Notes under the pieces: generated by a model
Told to the model about the DNA's origin: nothing
Database searches by the model: none
Seen by the model: the letters and a program-made list of their open reading frames with translations, nothing else
From: an uncultured Lentisphaerota bacterium
GTDB taxonomy: Bacteria > Verrucomicrobiota > Lentisphaeria > Oligosphaerales > CAITYL01
NCBI GenBank assembly: GCA_903894975.1
Contig: CAITSE010000303.1
Span: 1 to 50,196, forward strand
Direction of reading: 5' to 3'
Length of the DNA stretch: 50,196 bases
Shown: piece by piece, positions 16,664-25,057 of the stretch
How positions within the stretch are numbered: the stretch's first letter is position 1
How the letters are laid out: each line of letters starts with the position of its first letter
Made by a program: the position numbers and the translations under genes

Positions 16664-17578
16664 CTACGGCAGTGGATCAATTTCGCGGATGCTGAGCTTC
16701 TGGTAGGTCATGGTCCCGAACTCGTGCCGCAGATAGACGGTGAGCATCGGCAGGCCACTCTCGGAGTCCGGAAGCATCCGGCTGAGCGTCAACGGCAGGG
16801 CCGGATCCACGCCGGGTTTGGGCGAATCCGCGTCCCGGCCCCAGTTTTCGCCGGTGTCGGAGTGCTCCGCGATCTTGCTCCATTGTCCGCCGTCCCGGCC
16901 GCCGGTCAAATCGCGCCACAGTTCCAGGCGGACGTGCCGGCCGCCGTTACAGTCGCGGAGAATGTACTTGACGCCCACGGTCGTCCCGGCCGGCCACTGG
17001 TCCCAGGGACGGTTTTCCGGGGAACCCGAATACCCGCTCGGCCCGTTGTGCCGGGTTTCTTTCTCAAAGGCAAACCGCCCGTCCAGGGTGACCTTGGCCC
17101 CGTAGCCGCGATCATCACAGAGATTGACGGTTTCCGTCCCGGTCGTGCCGTGGTTGGTGCGGGCGAAGATCTGCACGCCGGAGTAAGACACCCGCTTCGT
17201 TTCGGAAACGCGCGTGACGTAAACCGTGATCTCCAGGTTCGGCGACCACATCGCCCGGCGCCTGGGATCATGCACATACATCCGCACGTAATCCCCTGTT
17301 GCCGTAAGAGTTCCCCTGCCGTCGATCCGGCATGTGCCGTCGCCGTGCCCGGCGTCGAACCACGGGTCGTCCGGATCAACCTGCCCGCCGAGAGTGCGGG
17401 CGCGGCCATTGTCCCAGGCCGCCGCATAGTCCCGCCCCGCCACCCGCGTGGGATTGAGTTGACGTATCCCGAAGCGATCCAGCCGCGCCGCCGGTTCCGT
17501 CGCCGGCTCCTGGCCTCGGACAACGCCCGCCAGCAGCAGGCCCGCAGCCGCAACGAAGATCGGAAGAAACGATTTCAT
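16664..17578 (-). CDS. Secreted beta-sandwich (concanavalin-like) protein of unknown function
   Basis: I do not recognise a characterised family. The 304-residue product has a signal peptide (SFLPIFVAAAGLLLAGVVRG) and then one compact domain rich in beta strands: WFDAGHGDGTCRIDGRGTL, YVRMYVHDPRRRAMW, NLEITVYVTRV, GVQIFARTNHG, NLCDDRGYGAKVTLDGRFAFEKE, YILRDCNGGRHVRLELWRDLT, and SDTGENWG. The alternating aromatic, Gly and Asp pattern resembles lectin/laminin-G or polysaccharide-lyase jelly-roll folds, suggesting polysaccharide binding or cleavage outside the cell. ATG 17578 was preferred over the TTG two codons upstream because it directly begins the signal peptide. The gene for a large putative glycoside hydrolase ends 18 bases upstream on the same strand, so the two are probably co-transcribed and may act on one glycan. 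Confidence 0.7.
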   Translation of the reverse strand: MKSFLPIFVAAAGLLLAGVVRGQEPATEPAARLDRFGIRQLNPTRVAGRDYAAAWDNGRARTLGGQVDPDDPWFDAGHGDGTCRIDGRGTLTATGDYVRMYVHDPRRRAMWSPNLEITVYVTRVSETKRVSYSGVQIFARTNHGTTGTETVNLCDDRGYGAKVTLDGRFAFEKETRHNGPSGYSGSPENRPWDQWPAGTTVGVKYILRDCNGGRHVRLELWRDLTGGRDGGQWSKIAEHSDTGENWGRDADSPKPGVDPALPLTLSRMLPDSESGLPMLTVYLRHEFGTMTYQKLSIREIDPLP

Positions 17579-17596
17579 AGTCAACGCCGCACCCTC

Positions 17597-19597
17597 TCAG
17601 CTTTCGTGCAGCACCACCATCTGGTGGCAGGTGAATTCCTCGACGCGCAGGCTCACGGAGCCGTCGGCGTTCCGGGTGAGCGGCAGTTCCGCGCCCTGCG
17701 GCTCGAGCGTGGCGCGCGTCACCGGTTGCGGCGGCCGCAGCGTCACGTCCGTGCCCCGCAGCGGCAGCAGTTCCTCGATCACCTCGAAATGGTGGGGAGA
17801 ACCGAAGAACACGCCGTTGCCGCCGCGGGTGCTCATGGTGGCGTGAAGCAGATGCAGGACCTGCCGTTTTTCCGCCGGCTGCCGCATGAGCGTGACCCGG
17901 CCGGTGGACGGCAGGTTGACTTGCAGCGTCGCGGTTTCGCCGAGCAGCAACCGCAGCGCCTTCACCGCATACTCGCGGCAGGCCACAGCGCCCCAGTCGC
18001 GGTACGTCCCGAACACCGGGTGCGCCAGGTAGACGATGCCGCCCTTGCGCACGCCGCAGTCGAACCCGGACGCCTCCGGCCGGTTGGGCGTATGCTGGTG
18101 ACTGCAAAAGCGGTTGAACCCGCGGTTGAAGTACGGATCATGCACCGCGCCGAGAGACTCGCCGTCCGTCACCCGGATCCGGTGCGAACCGCGGTACATG
18201 ACCATCGGCGACCGGACGAACTCCGCCCGCAGGTCCAGCCGCGGCAGCACATAGTCCGGCTGGAACGGGCTCGGCCCGGCATACTCCGCGCCGATGTCGA
18301 AGAGAAAGCTCCGGCCGTCCGCCGCCGCGCCGCTGGCGCCGGTCAGGAAGAGACGGCCGCCCTGTTTCAGGTACGCATCGAGCCGGGCCTTCAGTTCCGG
18401 CCCCACCGCGACGTCGTCGGGCAGCACCAGGACCTTGTACCGGTTGAAGTCCACGTCCAAATCCAGGACGTCAAAAAGGAAATGCCCTTCGAGCAGGATC
18501 CGCGCTGCGCCGGTGTCCGCGGCCGGTTCGCGCCGGCCACTGACAGCGCCGCTGAGAAGCAAGCCGACATCGGCCACGTTTTCGACGCGGTCGCACCACG
18601 GCTCTTTCCGCTCGACCTCAGCATAGGCCGCGCCAATAATGTCATAGGTGCTGGGGTCCAGGGCGCCGCCGGGATGGAGCTGGTCGCCGACGCTGCACTT
18701 ACTGCCAAAGGCGAGCATGGCGGCGCATTCATAGCGCAGGGCGTTCGGGTGTTTGAATCCGCCGAACTCGCCCCAGGTGCTGTGGAATTTGCCGGTCATG
18801 CCGAGGAAATCGAGCCCGAGCTGGGCGGCGTACTTGGCCGACATCGGGTAATGGTCATAGCCCCAGCCGCCAGTGGGCAGCGACTCCAGTTCCAGGTGGG
18901 AGAAATACGGAAGACTGTCCCGCCGCCCGGGAGTGATGTGGCCGCTGTTGTGAAAGACCGGCATGGCCGGGTTGTCGCAGCGCGCGGCGGCGGTGGTGTC
19001 GCGGTAATAGCGCTCGACCGCAAGTTCGGCGCACTTCCGACGGTCCGTCTCCTGCCGCGGATCCAGCCCGTTTTTCGCCATCACCGCCAAGCAGTACGGG
19101 CAGCAGCATGGTCCCTGATTGATGATGTCAAGAAAGATGCCGTCGCAGTTCGGGAAAAGCCGGGCCGCCTCCCGGATCTGGGCGCAGAGGTAGTCCAGGT
19201 ACGGCGAGTGAAAACACAGCTTGTGGTACCCGGGGTCCAGCGGCCCGGAACCGGAAAGTTTGCCGGTGGCGTCCATCTCGCGCCAGTCGGGATGGGCGGC
19301 CGCGGCCACCTCGTCATATCCCGCCGAGAGATAAACCGGCGCGTTGACGTCGATCTCCTTGCAGGCATCGAACTGCGCCCGGAGCAGGTCAAACCCCAGG
19401 TGCGGGTGCATTTTTCCGATGACGGTCGAATGGTACGTCCAGCCATGGTGGCACTTGGAGAAGAGCGTGATGGAATTGACATGCCCCCGGCGCAGAGTCT
19501 CCTGGAACCCCTTTTTCTCAAAGGCCGCGCCGATCCCGGCGATGTCCGGAGACGTGTGAAAATCCAGATGGACCTGGCGGAAACGCAAATAATGCAT
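17597..19597 (-). CDS. Putative TIM-barrel glycoside hydrolase with trimerisation-like domain
   Basis: The 666-residue protein has no signal peptide. It begins with the characteristic LRFRQVHLDFHTSPDI strand, followed by barrel elements ITLFSKCHHGWTYHST, HPHLGFDLL, PVYLSAGYDEVAAAAHPDW, DGIFLDIINQGPCCCPYC (a Cys-rich turn after a likely catalytic-region Asp) and PVFHNSGHITPGRRDSL. Then comes the very regular LELESLPTGGWGYDHYP and FLGMTGKFHSTWGEFGGFK. The C-terminal half (YKVLVLPDDVAVGPELKARL, GGRLFLTG) resembles the glutamine-amidotransferase-like trimerisation domain of GH42-type beta-galactosidases. I infer a cytoplasmic sugar hydrolase of the alpha-amylase/fucosidase/GH42 superfamily. The exact GH family and substrate are not certain. 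The start at 19597 has an AGGAG site eight bases upstream; the ATG six bases earlier is too close to it. Confidence 0.75.
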   Translation of the reverse strand: MHYLRFRQVHLDFHTSPDIAGIGAAFEKKGFQETLRRGHVNSITLFSKCHHGWTYHSTVIGKMHPHLGFDLLRAQFDACKEIDVNAPVYLSAGYDEVAAAAHPDWREMDATGKLSGSGPLDPGYHKLCFHSPYLDYLCAQIREAARLFPNCDGIFLDIINQGPCCCPYCLAVMAKNGLDPRQETDRRKCAELAVERYYRDTTAAARCDNPAMPVFHNSGHITPGRRDSLPYFSHLELESLPTGGWGYDHYPMSAKYAAQLGLDFLGMTGKFHSTWGEFGGFKHPNALRYECAAMLAFGSKCSVGDQLHPGGALDPSTYDIIGAAYAEVERKEPWCDRVENVADVGLLLSGAVSGRREPAADTGAARILLEGHFLFDVLDLDVDFNRYKVLVLPDDVAVGPELKARLDAYLKQGGRLFLTGASGAAADGRSFLFDIGAEYAGPSPFQPDYVLPRLDLRAEFVRSPMVMYRGSHRIRVTDGESLGAVHDPYFNRGFNRFCSHQHTPNRPEASGFDCGVRKGGIVYLAHPVFGTYRDWGAVACREYAVKALRLLLGETATLQVNLPSTGRVTLMRQPAEKRQVLHLLHATMSTRGGNGVFFGSPHHFEVIEELLPLRGTDVTLRPPQPVTRATLEPQGAELPLTRNADGSVSLRVEEFTCHQMVVLHES

Positions 19598-19628
19598 GAC
19601 CATTACTCCTGAGACGCAGCGGGAAAAC

Positions 19629-19700
19629 AGCCCCACTGAAGTGGGAACTCCCAACCCGGACCGTCCGAGTTCGGAGTTCCGCCTTCAGGCGGTGCCGGTC
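19629..19700. repeat. Inverted repeat with TGAAGTGGGAACTCC arms
   Basis: The left arm, CCACTGAAGTGGGAACTCCC, and the right arm, GGAGTTCCGCCTTCAGGCGG, are imperfect reverse complements around a CCGGACCGTCCG centre. The element lies in the divergent promoter region between the glycoside hydrolase and the pseudouridine synthase genes. Confidence 0.75.
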
Positions 19701-19787
19701 TTGTGCTCCATCGTTTTTTTTAAATTGCCCTTGCGGATTGCCGCCGTAGCGGCTTGCATTGGGCTTGCGCCGCGCGACAATATAAGC

Positions 19788-20609
19788 ATGCGTGAAACAA
19801 ACCACAGCCCCCCTTCCCCGACGCGCCCGCCTCCGCCGGTCGCGAACTCCGTAACTGCACCGGCCGCCGACGCCGGCGAAAAAACCGGCCGCATGCGCCT
19901 AGCCCGGTTCCTGGCCATGGCCGGAGTCGCCGCCCGGCGCAAGGCGGAAGAACTGATTGTCGCCGGCAAGGTCTGCGTCAACGGCCAGACCGTGGCCACC
20001 CCGGCGTTCACCGTGGATCCCGCCGTGGACCGGGTCGAGTTTGACGGCCGCGTCCTGACCGTAGACCGGCCCGCCGTCGTCCTGCTCCTGAACAAGCCGA
20101 TCGGCTACACCTGTTCCGCCGCCGATCCGCACGCCAAAAAACTCGTCTTCGAACTGCTCCCCACGGAGTTCGGCCGGCTCTTCACCGTCGGCCGGCTCGA
20201 CCGCGACAGCGAAGGACTCCTGATCTGCACCAACGACGGCAACCTGGCCCAACGCCTGGCCCATCCGCGCCACGGTTTCCACAAGACCTACCATGTCCGC
20301 GTCATCGGCGAAGTCCCGGGCAATTTCGCAACGATCTTCCGCGACGGCATGGAGGACGATGGCGAAACCCTGCGCGCGCTTTCCGCCAAGGGCCTCCGGC
20401 GGACGCACAACGGCGCCGAACTGGAAGTGGTTCTGGGCGAAGGTAAAAAGCGGGAAGTTCGGCGCATGTGCCAGGCCATGGGCCTGCATGTCATCGGCCT
20501 GCGCCGGGTCCGCCTGGGCCCGCTCGACCTCGGCACGCTGCCCACCGGCGCCTGGCGCCGTCTCTCCGCCGCCGAAACCGCCCACGTCCTGCGGCACGGA
20601 ACGGACTGA
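19788..20609 (+). CDS. RsuA/RluB-family rRNA pseudouridine synthase
   Basis: This is a pseudouridine synthase of the RsuA/RluB/RluE/RluF branch, modifying rRNA. The 273-residue product has a 35-residue Pro/Ala-rich leader. An S4 RNA-binding domain follows (MRLARFLAMAGVAARRKAEELIVAGKVCVNG, about 36-66). The catalytic domain has the Asp motif GRLDRDSEGLLICTNDG, the KTYHVRVIG strand and the closing GKKREVRRMCQAMGLHVIGLRRVRLGPL. The combination best matches RluB, which acts on 23S rRNA helix 80-90 region uridines, but RsuA is possible. ATG 19788 lacks a clear ribosome site; ATG 19893, at the start of the S4 domain, is a reasonable alternative. The gene converges with creD across a 287-base repeat-filled gap. 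Confidence 0.9.
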   Translation: MRETNHSPPSPTRPPPPVANSVTAPAADAGEKTGRMRLARFLAMAGVAARRKAEELIVAGKVCVNGQTVATPAFTVDPAVDRVEFDGRVLTVDRPAVVLLLNKPIGYTCSAADPHAKKLVFELLPTEFGRLFTVGRLDRDSEGLLICTNDGNLAQRLAHPRHGFHKTYHVRVIGEVPGNFATIFRDGMEDDGETLRALSAKGLRRTHNGAELEVVLGEGKKREVRRMCQAMGLHVIGLRRVRLGPLDLGTLPTGAWRRLSAAETAHVLRHGTD

Positions 20610-20670
20610 TTCTAATTACAGATCAAATTGATCCTATACTTGTCACAACGTAGCATTTTAATTCAACTTC

Positions 20671-20772
20671 ATTCGCGTTCATTCGCGGTTATTAGCGGTT
20701 CCAAAAGTAGGAACGTATTTTTACCGCATAATTATATAACCTTTTCTTTTTTAACCGCTAATGAACGCGAAT
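20671..20772. repeat. Inverted pair of ATTCGCGTTCATTAGCGGTT repeats
   Basis: The left arm at 20671-20700 contains ATTCGCGTTCATTCGCGG and then TTATTAGCGGTT. The right arm at 20753-20772 is AACCGCTAATGAACGCGAAT. A third copy ends the window at 50162-50191. The unit separates two convergent genes and could also act as a bidirectional transcription-end structure. Confidence 0.8.
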
Positions 20773-20834
20773 AGTATCCTTTTATTTTTAATTAGTATGA
20801 GGTCGTCAAACCGGGTTCAAAACCGTCTCCCGCC

Positions 20835-20881
20835 AAGGCGCAAAGATCGCCAAGGGAATCCCCTTCGCGTCTTTGCGCCTT
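20835..20881. repeat. Inverted pair of AAGGCGCAAAGA repeats
   Basis: AAGGCGCAAAGATCGCCAAG at 20835 onward pairs with CCCTTCGCGTCTTTGCGCC at 20861 onward. Related arms, often ending CCTTCTGTTCAA, occur at about 22443-22473, 24243-24303 and 48991-49067. Confidence 0.78.
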
Positions 20882-20896
20882 CTGTTAAAACCCTCT

Positions 20897-22384
20897 TTAT
20901 GGATTCAATTTGGCGGCGGGCGGCGCCTGGGCGGCATCCCGGGCGTACCAGTCGGTCTTGCGGGTGGCGGCCATGATCGCGGCCAGGAGAATGAACAGGC
21001 CGGCCGTGCCCATGAGCAGCGAGAAGTCCTGAAGTTGGAGCACGACGTACAGGAAACCGTAGACCAGCGCCAATCCGCCGGTGAGCAGGCCGCCGCGGGT
21101 GCCACTCTTGAGCACGCCCGTGCTGTAGAACCCGATCAGCGACGTCGCCGCGGCGGCGCCGATAAGGTAGGCCTTGCCGAAACTGACCACCTCGGACAGC
21201 GCCAGCAGCCCCAGGTAGAACAGACACAGCGCCGCCCCGACCAGGATGTACTGCACCGGGTGGATGCGCAGTCGCCCTGTGACCTCGAACAGGAAGAACG
21301 TGCTGAATACCAGGACGATGAAGAGAATGGCATACTTCAGAACGCGCTCGACCTCGCGGTAGACGTCCACCAGATTAAGCAAGGCCACGCCGAACATGGA
21401 CGAACGGATGTCCTCGCCGGACACGCAGCCGTCGCCCGCGCCGCTCCACTGCTGGGGATAGGAGCGGCTGAACCCGGAGACTTTCCACTTGGCGGTGAAG
21501 CGGTCGGTGCCGATCTCGCGGCTGTCGGGCGCGACCGTGCCGATGAATTTCGGGTCGGCCCACGGCGCGGCCAGCTTGGCCTCGGTCTGGGCGCCGAGGG
21601 GGGCGAGGCGGATCTCGCGGCTGCCGTTGAACCCGAATTTGAGATTGAACGGAATGGTTCCCTGCTGTCCCTGCGCCAACCCTGCGTTCCGAAGCGAGGC
21701 GGTCAGGCCGGACTTGAAGCCCGGAAGCTTGCAGCCGGGCGTGAACGGCAGATTCTTGCCGTCCCAGTTCACCGACAGCGAGCCGTCCACGCCGCGCAGG
21801 TCGGAGACCGCGAACACCACCACGGCGTCATCCCACAGAATCTGTTCCGGCTTCACCTTCCATTCGTCCAGGGACGGGCGCCGGAAAACGCCGGAAAGGG
21901 TCAGACTGCCGCGGTAGAGCACGGCCTCATAGATGCCGCGGCGGCGCAATTCCGGCAGGAGGCTGCCGTCCGCCTCCAGGCGCTCCGGCAGGAAAAAGGC
22001 TGTGACGGTTTTCATCTCCTCGACTTCGACGCTCTCCATGCGCCCGTTGACCCGTTCCTGGCGGACGACCTTGACCGGGGCACGATAGGGCACCATCAAC
22101 ACCGGACCGACCACTTCCTGGGCATCGCCCCACATCGAGGTGATCTCCTTCACCGCCCCATCGCGCCGCGACTGCCGCTCGGTCAGCAGTGAATTGATCA
22201 TGAAGACCGGGATCAGCAGCAGGAGCACCAGAAACCCGACGGAGAAAAGCTTGAACGTGGTGCCGAAAAAGCCGCGCCGGCCGTTTTCGAGCATGCGCTG
22301 GCCGGCGGCCTGAAGGGAAGCCGGGTCCAGCGGGATCACAGGCGGGGGCGGCATCACAGTGGGCGGTTGGAACGAGTCGGCCAT
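20897..22384 (-). CDS. creD: Inner-membrane protein CreD
   Basis: CreD proteins are inner-membrane proteins, first known from the E. coli CreBC regulon and linked to cell-envelope integrity and colicin tolerance; their biochemistry is unknown. The 495-residue product has one N-terminal membrane helix (LFSVGFLVLLLLIPVFMI), then the conserved LLTERQSRRDGAVKEI start of a large extracytoplasmic beta-rich domain (about 70-320, including GPVLMVPYR and GVFRRPSL). About five C-terminal membrane helices contain the family motif FFLFEVTGRLRIHPVQYILVG. Start 22384 is supported by AGGAG eight bases away. It is the last gene of a minus-strand group with a winged-helix regulator and two other membrane proteins, so envelope-stress control by that regulator is a fair inference. 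Confidence 0.9.
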   Translation of the reverse strand: MADSFQPPTVMPPPPVIPLDPASLQAAGQRMLENGRRGFFGTTFKLFSVGFLVLLLLIPVFMINSLLTERQSRRDGAVKEITSMWGDAQEVVGPVLMVPYRAPVKVVRQERVNGRMESVEVEEMKTVTAFFLPERLEADGSLLPELRRRGIYEAVLYRGSLTLSGVFRRPSLDEWKVKPEQILWDDAVVVFAVSDLRGVDGSLSVNWDGKNLPFTPGCKLPGFKSGLTASLRNAGLAQGQQGTIPFNLKFGFNGSREIRLAPLGAQTEAKLAAPWADPKFIGTVAPDSREIGTDRFTAKWKVSGFSRSYPQQWSGAGDGCVSGEDIRSSMFGVALLNLVDVYREVERVLKYAILFIVLVFSTFFLFEVTGRLRIHPVQYILVGAALCLFYLGLLALSEVVSFGKAYLIGAAAATSLIGFYSTGVLKSGTRGGLLTGGLALVYGFLYVVLQLQDFSLLMGTAGLFILLAAIMAATRKTDWYARDAAQAPPAAKLNP

Positions 22385-22430
22385 GGGGAGTCTCCTGGTT
22401 TGGGTCAACAATGCAAATGCGGGGAAGCAG

Positions 22431-23663
22431 TTACAACGGATCGTTCTTTGCGTCTTCGCGCCTTCTGTTCAACCCCGCCTCGACCCAGCCGGCGGCGACC
22501 ACGCATTCCAGGCCGAACGGCAGGTACCCGGCGTACCCGAGGACCGGCATTTCGAAGATGTGGAAGCGGTTGACAAAGGGCACGGCATACACCCACTTGG
22601 CCAGGCTCGGCAGGTTCCACATCTCCCAGAAGAAGCCGCAGACCAGCGCCGCCAGCGCCGGGATCACGACGCCGCGCCAGTCGCCGGTGCGGACGCCGCC
22701 GAACACGGTGTCGCGTCCGTGCCAGGCCTGCCAGCCGGCCACCAGGAAGAGCGGCGCCAGCCAGAGCAGCGGGAAGAGAAAGTCCGGCCGGACCCCGACC
22801 GCGGCCAGGCCGGCGGCGGAACCGAGCACCGCGGCGGCGCCCCACAGGCGCGGTGAAGGCAGGCGCACCGGCCGCCAGGCGCGGAACGGTTCGGTCAGCC
22901 GCGGGAAACTTTCCAAAAACTCCACCGTGGCCGCCATGGCCGGCAGCACCGTGGCGAAGGAAAGGCTGGCCACCACCGCATACTGCGCCGGTCCCATGCC
23001 CTGGGCGCCGACATAATACCAGTTCTGCACAAAACGGTTGAGGTATTCAAAGTACCACCAGAACAGGGCGCTGGCGGGAAAGAACGCCAGGAACAACCCC
23101 GGCCGGCGCAGCATCAGGCAACCGCCGGTCCGGCGGCAGGTCAGCGCCTGGACGATCAGGATATAGCCGAGCCAGAGCGGAATGAAGGTGAAGCGCTGCA
23201 ACGGCGCGAACCACGGAAAGCGCGTCCAGGCCAAGGTCCAGGAGACCGCGAGCAGCATGAGCGCGAACCAGCCCCATCGGGGGAAGAACGGGTCTGTGGT
23301 CTGTGGCCGGTGGTCTGTGGGGGAAGAGGTTGCGGGTTGCGCGTTGCGGGTTGCGGGTTCGGGGACGAAAGGGGCCGTGGCCCGTGGTCTGCGGCCCGTG
23401 GGAGAAAGGGCCGGGAATCGGAAAAAGATGAAACGGAACAGGAACGGCAGGATCACGGCCAGTGTGAAGACTGCCAGTCCCAGGAAGACCGGCCAGGCGA
23501 ACGGCGCCTGAGCGACATAGCGTGTGAGCGGCGGGAACTCAAAGTATTCCGCCGCCGGTTGTCCCGCCAGCCAGACGCCAAGCAGCGGCAACCCCGCCGC
23601 CGCCGGCAGCAGCAGCACGGCAAAGAGCCCCAAACTTTCTTGCTGGGAAGCGCGTTCTTTCAT
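22431..23663 (-). CDS. Polytopic membrane protein containing an in-frame dispersed repeat
   Basis: I do not recognise the family. The 410-residue product has roughly ten hydrophobic helices, with conserved-looking aromatic loops (FFPASALFWWYFEYLNRFVQNWYYVG; FFWEMWNLPSLAKWVYAVPF; RFHIFEMPVLGYAGYLPFGLECV). These look like a carotenoid- or lipid-type membrane protein, but no function can be assigned. Residues about 85-127 are encoded by a copy of a dispersed intergenic repeat (23289-23410), producing a hydrophilic Pro/Thr-rich loop between helices. The last residues (NRRREDAKNDPL) are also repeat-encoded. Start 23663 was chosen over 23717 because of the GGCGGAG just upstream. It lies 46 bases before creD on the same strand, and the regulator gene ends 153 bases upstream. 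Confidence 0.72.
   Translation of the reverse strand: MKERASQQESLGLFAVLLLPAAAGLPLLGVWLAGQPAAEYFEFPPLTRYVAQAPFAWPVFLGLAVFTLAVILPFLFRFIFFRFPALSPTGRRPRATAPFVPEPATRNAQPATSSPTDHRPQTTDPFFPRWGWFALMLLAVSWTLAWTRFPWFAPLQRFTFIPLWLGYILIVQALTCRRTGGCLMLRRPGLFLAFFPASALFWWYFEYLNRFVQNWYYVGAQGMGPAQYAVVASLSFATVLPAMAATVEFLESFPRLTEPFRAWRPVRLPSPRLWGAAAVLGSAAGLAAVGVRPDFLFPLLWLAPLFLVAGWQAWHGRDTVFGGVRTGDWRGVVIPALAALVCGFFWEMWNLPSLAKWVYAVPFVNRFHIFEMPVLGYAGYLPFGLECVVAAGWVEAGLNRRREDAKNDPL
23289..23410. repeat. GTCTGTGG and GTTGCGGG dispersed repeats inside a reading frame
   Basis: Units GGTCTGTGGTCTGTGG, GTTGCGGGTTGCGCGTTGCG and CCCGTGGTCTGCGGCCCGTG follow one another inside the membrane-protein gene. The GTCTGTGG unit is otherwise intergenic, at about 39048-39074, 40413-40450, 45931-45971 and 49881-49914. 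Confidence 0.8.
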
Positions 23664-23752
23664 GTCTCCGCCGCTGTACGAATGGCAATTCAAATTTCTG
23701 AGCGAAAAGTGTCGCATTCTGGGAATGATTTATCCGTGAATCAGTACAACCG

Positions 23753-23819
23753 TAGCCCGGGCAAGCCGGCCGCAAAGATGGCATAGCACCACAAACTTGG
23801 TTCCGGCTTGGCCGGGCTA
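23753..23819. repeat. 67-base REP-like palindromic element, copy 1
   Basis: Both ends are inverted: GTAGCCCGGGCAAGCCGG at the left (G at 23752) and CCGGCTTGGCCGGGCTA at the right, with a 30-odd-base centre. Compared with the copy at 29885-29951 in reverse orientation, I count 6 mismatches in 67 positions. The GTAG beside one arm recalls REP elements mobilised by RAYT transposases. The CTA at 23817-23819 is the stop codon (TAG) of the neighbouring regulator gene. Confidence 0.85.
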
Positions 23820-24218
23820 GGCGATCGCCTTGCCGAGACGGGCGGTCAGGGCTTTGTCGGCCGAAACACGCTTCCGGTCCGGGATGGCGGCGGCGGCGGC
23901 CTTGGCTTGTTCCAGAACCTGCTCCAACGCCTGGAGATAGTCCTGGAAACGGCGGCAGCCAGCCGGGGAGAGGAACACGGTGGTCCGGGGCTTGACGCCG
24001 ACGAATTCCTTGGTGATCCGGACGATGCCGGCTTCCTGCAGCGCGGTCAGGTGCCGGCTGAGGTTGCCGTCGGTGAGGTCGCAATTGTCCTTGAGTTCCG
24101 TGAACGACAGGCCGCCCGGCGCGGCGCAGAGGGCCGAGAGAATGGCCAACCGGCTGGGTTCGTGAAAGAGCCGTTCCAGGGATTCATACGGCGGATCCTG
24201 AATGGGCTTGGCAGTCAT
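23817..24218 (-). CDS. Winged-helix transcriptional regulator (ArsR/MarR-like)
   Basis: This is a 133-residue DNA-binding protein, almost entirely one winged-helix domain. HEPSRLAILSALCAAPGGLSF leads to the helix-turn-helix FTELKDNCDLTDGNLSRHLTALQEAGIV, then the wing ITKEFVGVKPRTTVFLSPAG and a C-terminal dimerisation helix (FQDYLQALEQVLEQAKAAAAA). No metal-binding cysteine pair is present, so it is not a classical ArsR metal sensor; it fits the small HTH regulators often found beside membrane-protein genes. ATG 24218 has GAGGTG upstream; the longer frame from 24401 runs through dispersed repeats and was rejected. Its TAG stop is supplied by the 67-base repeat. It probably controls its own operon through the TGCAAA sites at 25070-25092. 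Confidence 0.87.
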   Translation of the reverse strand: MTAKPIQDPPYESLERLFHEPSRLAILSALCAAPGGLSFTELKDNCDLTDGNLSRHLTALQEAGIVRITKEFVGVKPRTTVFLSPAGCRRFQDYLQALEQVLEQAKAAAAAIPDRKRVSADKALTARLGKAIA

Positions 24219-24240
24219 GGGGCACCTCGGGTTGCGGGAT

Positions 24241-24415
24241 TGAACAAGAGACGCAGAGACGCGAAGAAGACTTTTCTTTGTGTCTTTGCGCCTTCTGTTC
24301 AAACGGTTGTGGGTTGTGAGTTGGGGGAATTTTGGATTTTGGATTGCGGATTTTGAATTGGGAATTGGGGAGAGGCGGAAGTGCCAAATTTCGAATGTCA
24401 AATTTCAAATCACAC
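24241..24415. repeat. Composite of two dispersed repeats between operon genes
   Basis: A GAACAAGAGACGCAGAGACG arm pairs with GTGTCTTTGCGCCTTCTGTTC (24281 onward). It is followed by reiterated GGATTTTGGATTGCGG/TTTTGAATTGGGAATTGGGG units to about 24415. Together they fill the 206 bases between the regulator and the upstream membrane-protein gene. Confidence 0.7.
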
Positions 24416-24424
24416 CACCCGGCC

Positions 24425-25033
24425 TCAGCCGGCGGGTTCCTCGATTTTCATCCGGTAAAGGATATAGCCGCCCCACCATTCGCCGGTGAAGAAGACGATG
24501 CCCATGGGCCAGGGGTTGGCAAAGGTCAGGCCCGGCCAGAACAGGCAGACAGCGCCGGCCAGGACATAGAAGATGCCCACAAAGTAATTGGCCACCGGCA
24601 AGGTGTGCCGGTACGGGATATGGACCAGGCCGTACACGCACATCCAGATGCCGAAGAGCAGGTCAAAATGTCCGTGCAGGACGGCGGCAAGGCTGAGAAA
24701 CGCGCCGACGGCCAGCGGCGGCAGCGCCTCGAACGCGGGCCGGAGGTTTTTCGGGTCCCGCCGGGCCTCGGGATCACGCCAGAACCACAGAAGTAAGGCG
24801 CCGTAGTTCATTCCCAGAGCCGCCATCAGAACGGCGGCCCAGCCGGCCAGGTGGAACCGCGGGCCGGAATCCGGTTTCGCCAGACAGGAGATAACGAAGG
24901 CTCCGGCCAAGGCGACGGAACCGGAGATCATGCGGGCGGGCCCGGAATAGCCGCGGAACCGGCGTTTGTCCAGGATCAATTCCCGGAGCCTCCGGACCTG
25001 GCCAAGCGCGTCATGGACATGGTTTGCGATCAT
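24425..25033 (-). CDS. Small polytopic membrane protein heading the creD operon
   Basis: I do not recognise the family. The 202-residue product has a short charged N-terminus (VHDALGQVRRLRELILDKRRF) followed by about six hydrophobic helices: ISGSVALAGAFVISCL, LAGWAAVLMAALGMNYGALLLWF, PPLAVGAFLSLAAVL, FGIWMCVYGLVHIPYR, YFVGIFYVLAGAVCLFW and MGIVFFTGEWWGGYILYRM. The ATG at 25033 has a GAGGAAA ribosome site and lies 18 bases from the predicted transcription start of the promoter at 25058-25086. Downstream on the same strand come the winged-helix regulator, a second membrane protein and creD. A role in envelope homeostasis with creD is inferred from context only. Confidence 0.75.
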   Translation of the reverse strand: MIANHVHDALGQVRRLRELILDKRRFRGYSGPARMISGSVALAGAFVISCLAKPDSGPRFHLAGWAAVLMAALGMNYGALLLWFWRDPEARRDPKNLRPAFEALPPLAVGAFLSLAAVLHGHFDLLFGIWMCVYGLVHIPYRHTLPVANYFVGIFYVLAGAVCLFWPGLTFANPWPMGIVFFTGEWWGGYILYRMKIEEPAG

Positions 25034-25057
25034 GCGGTTTCCTCTGTTTCCGCCACC

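Noticed and set aside
16482-16706. Short gene starting MKNTNVEHRTLNVQ
   Set aside because: It is the translation of an inverted dispersed repeat.
16595-19612. 1005-residue plus-strand frame
   Set aside because: It spans two minus-strand genes with signal peptide and family motifs; its sequence is Arg/Pro/Val-rich without recognisable domains.
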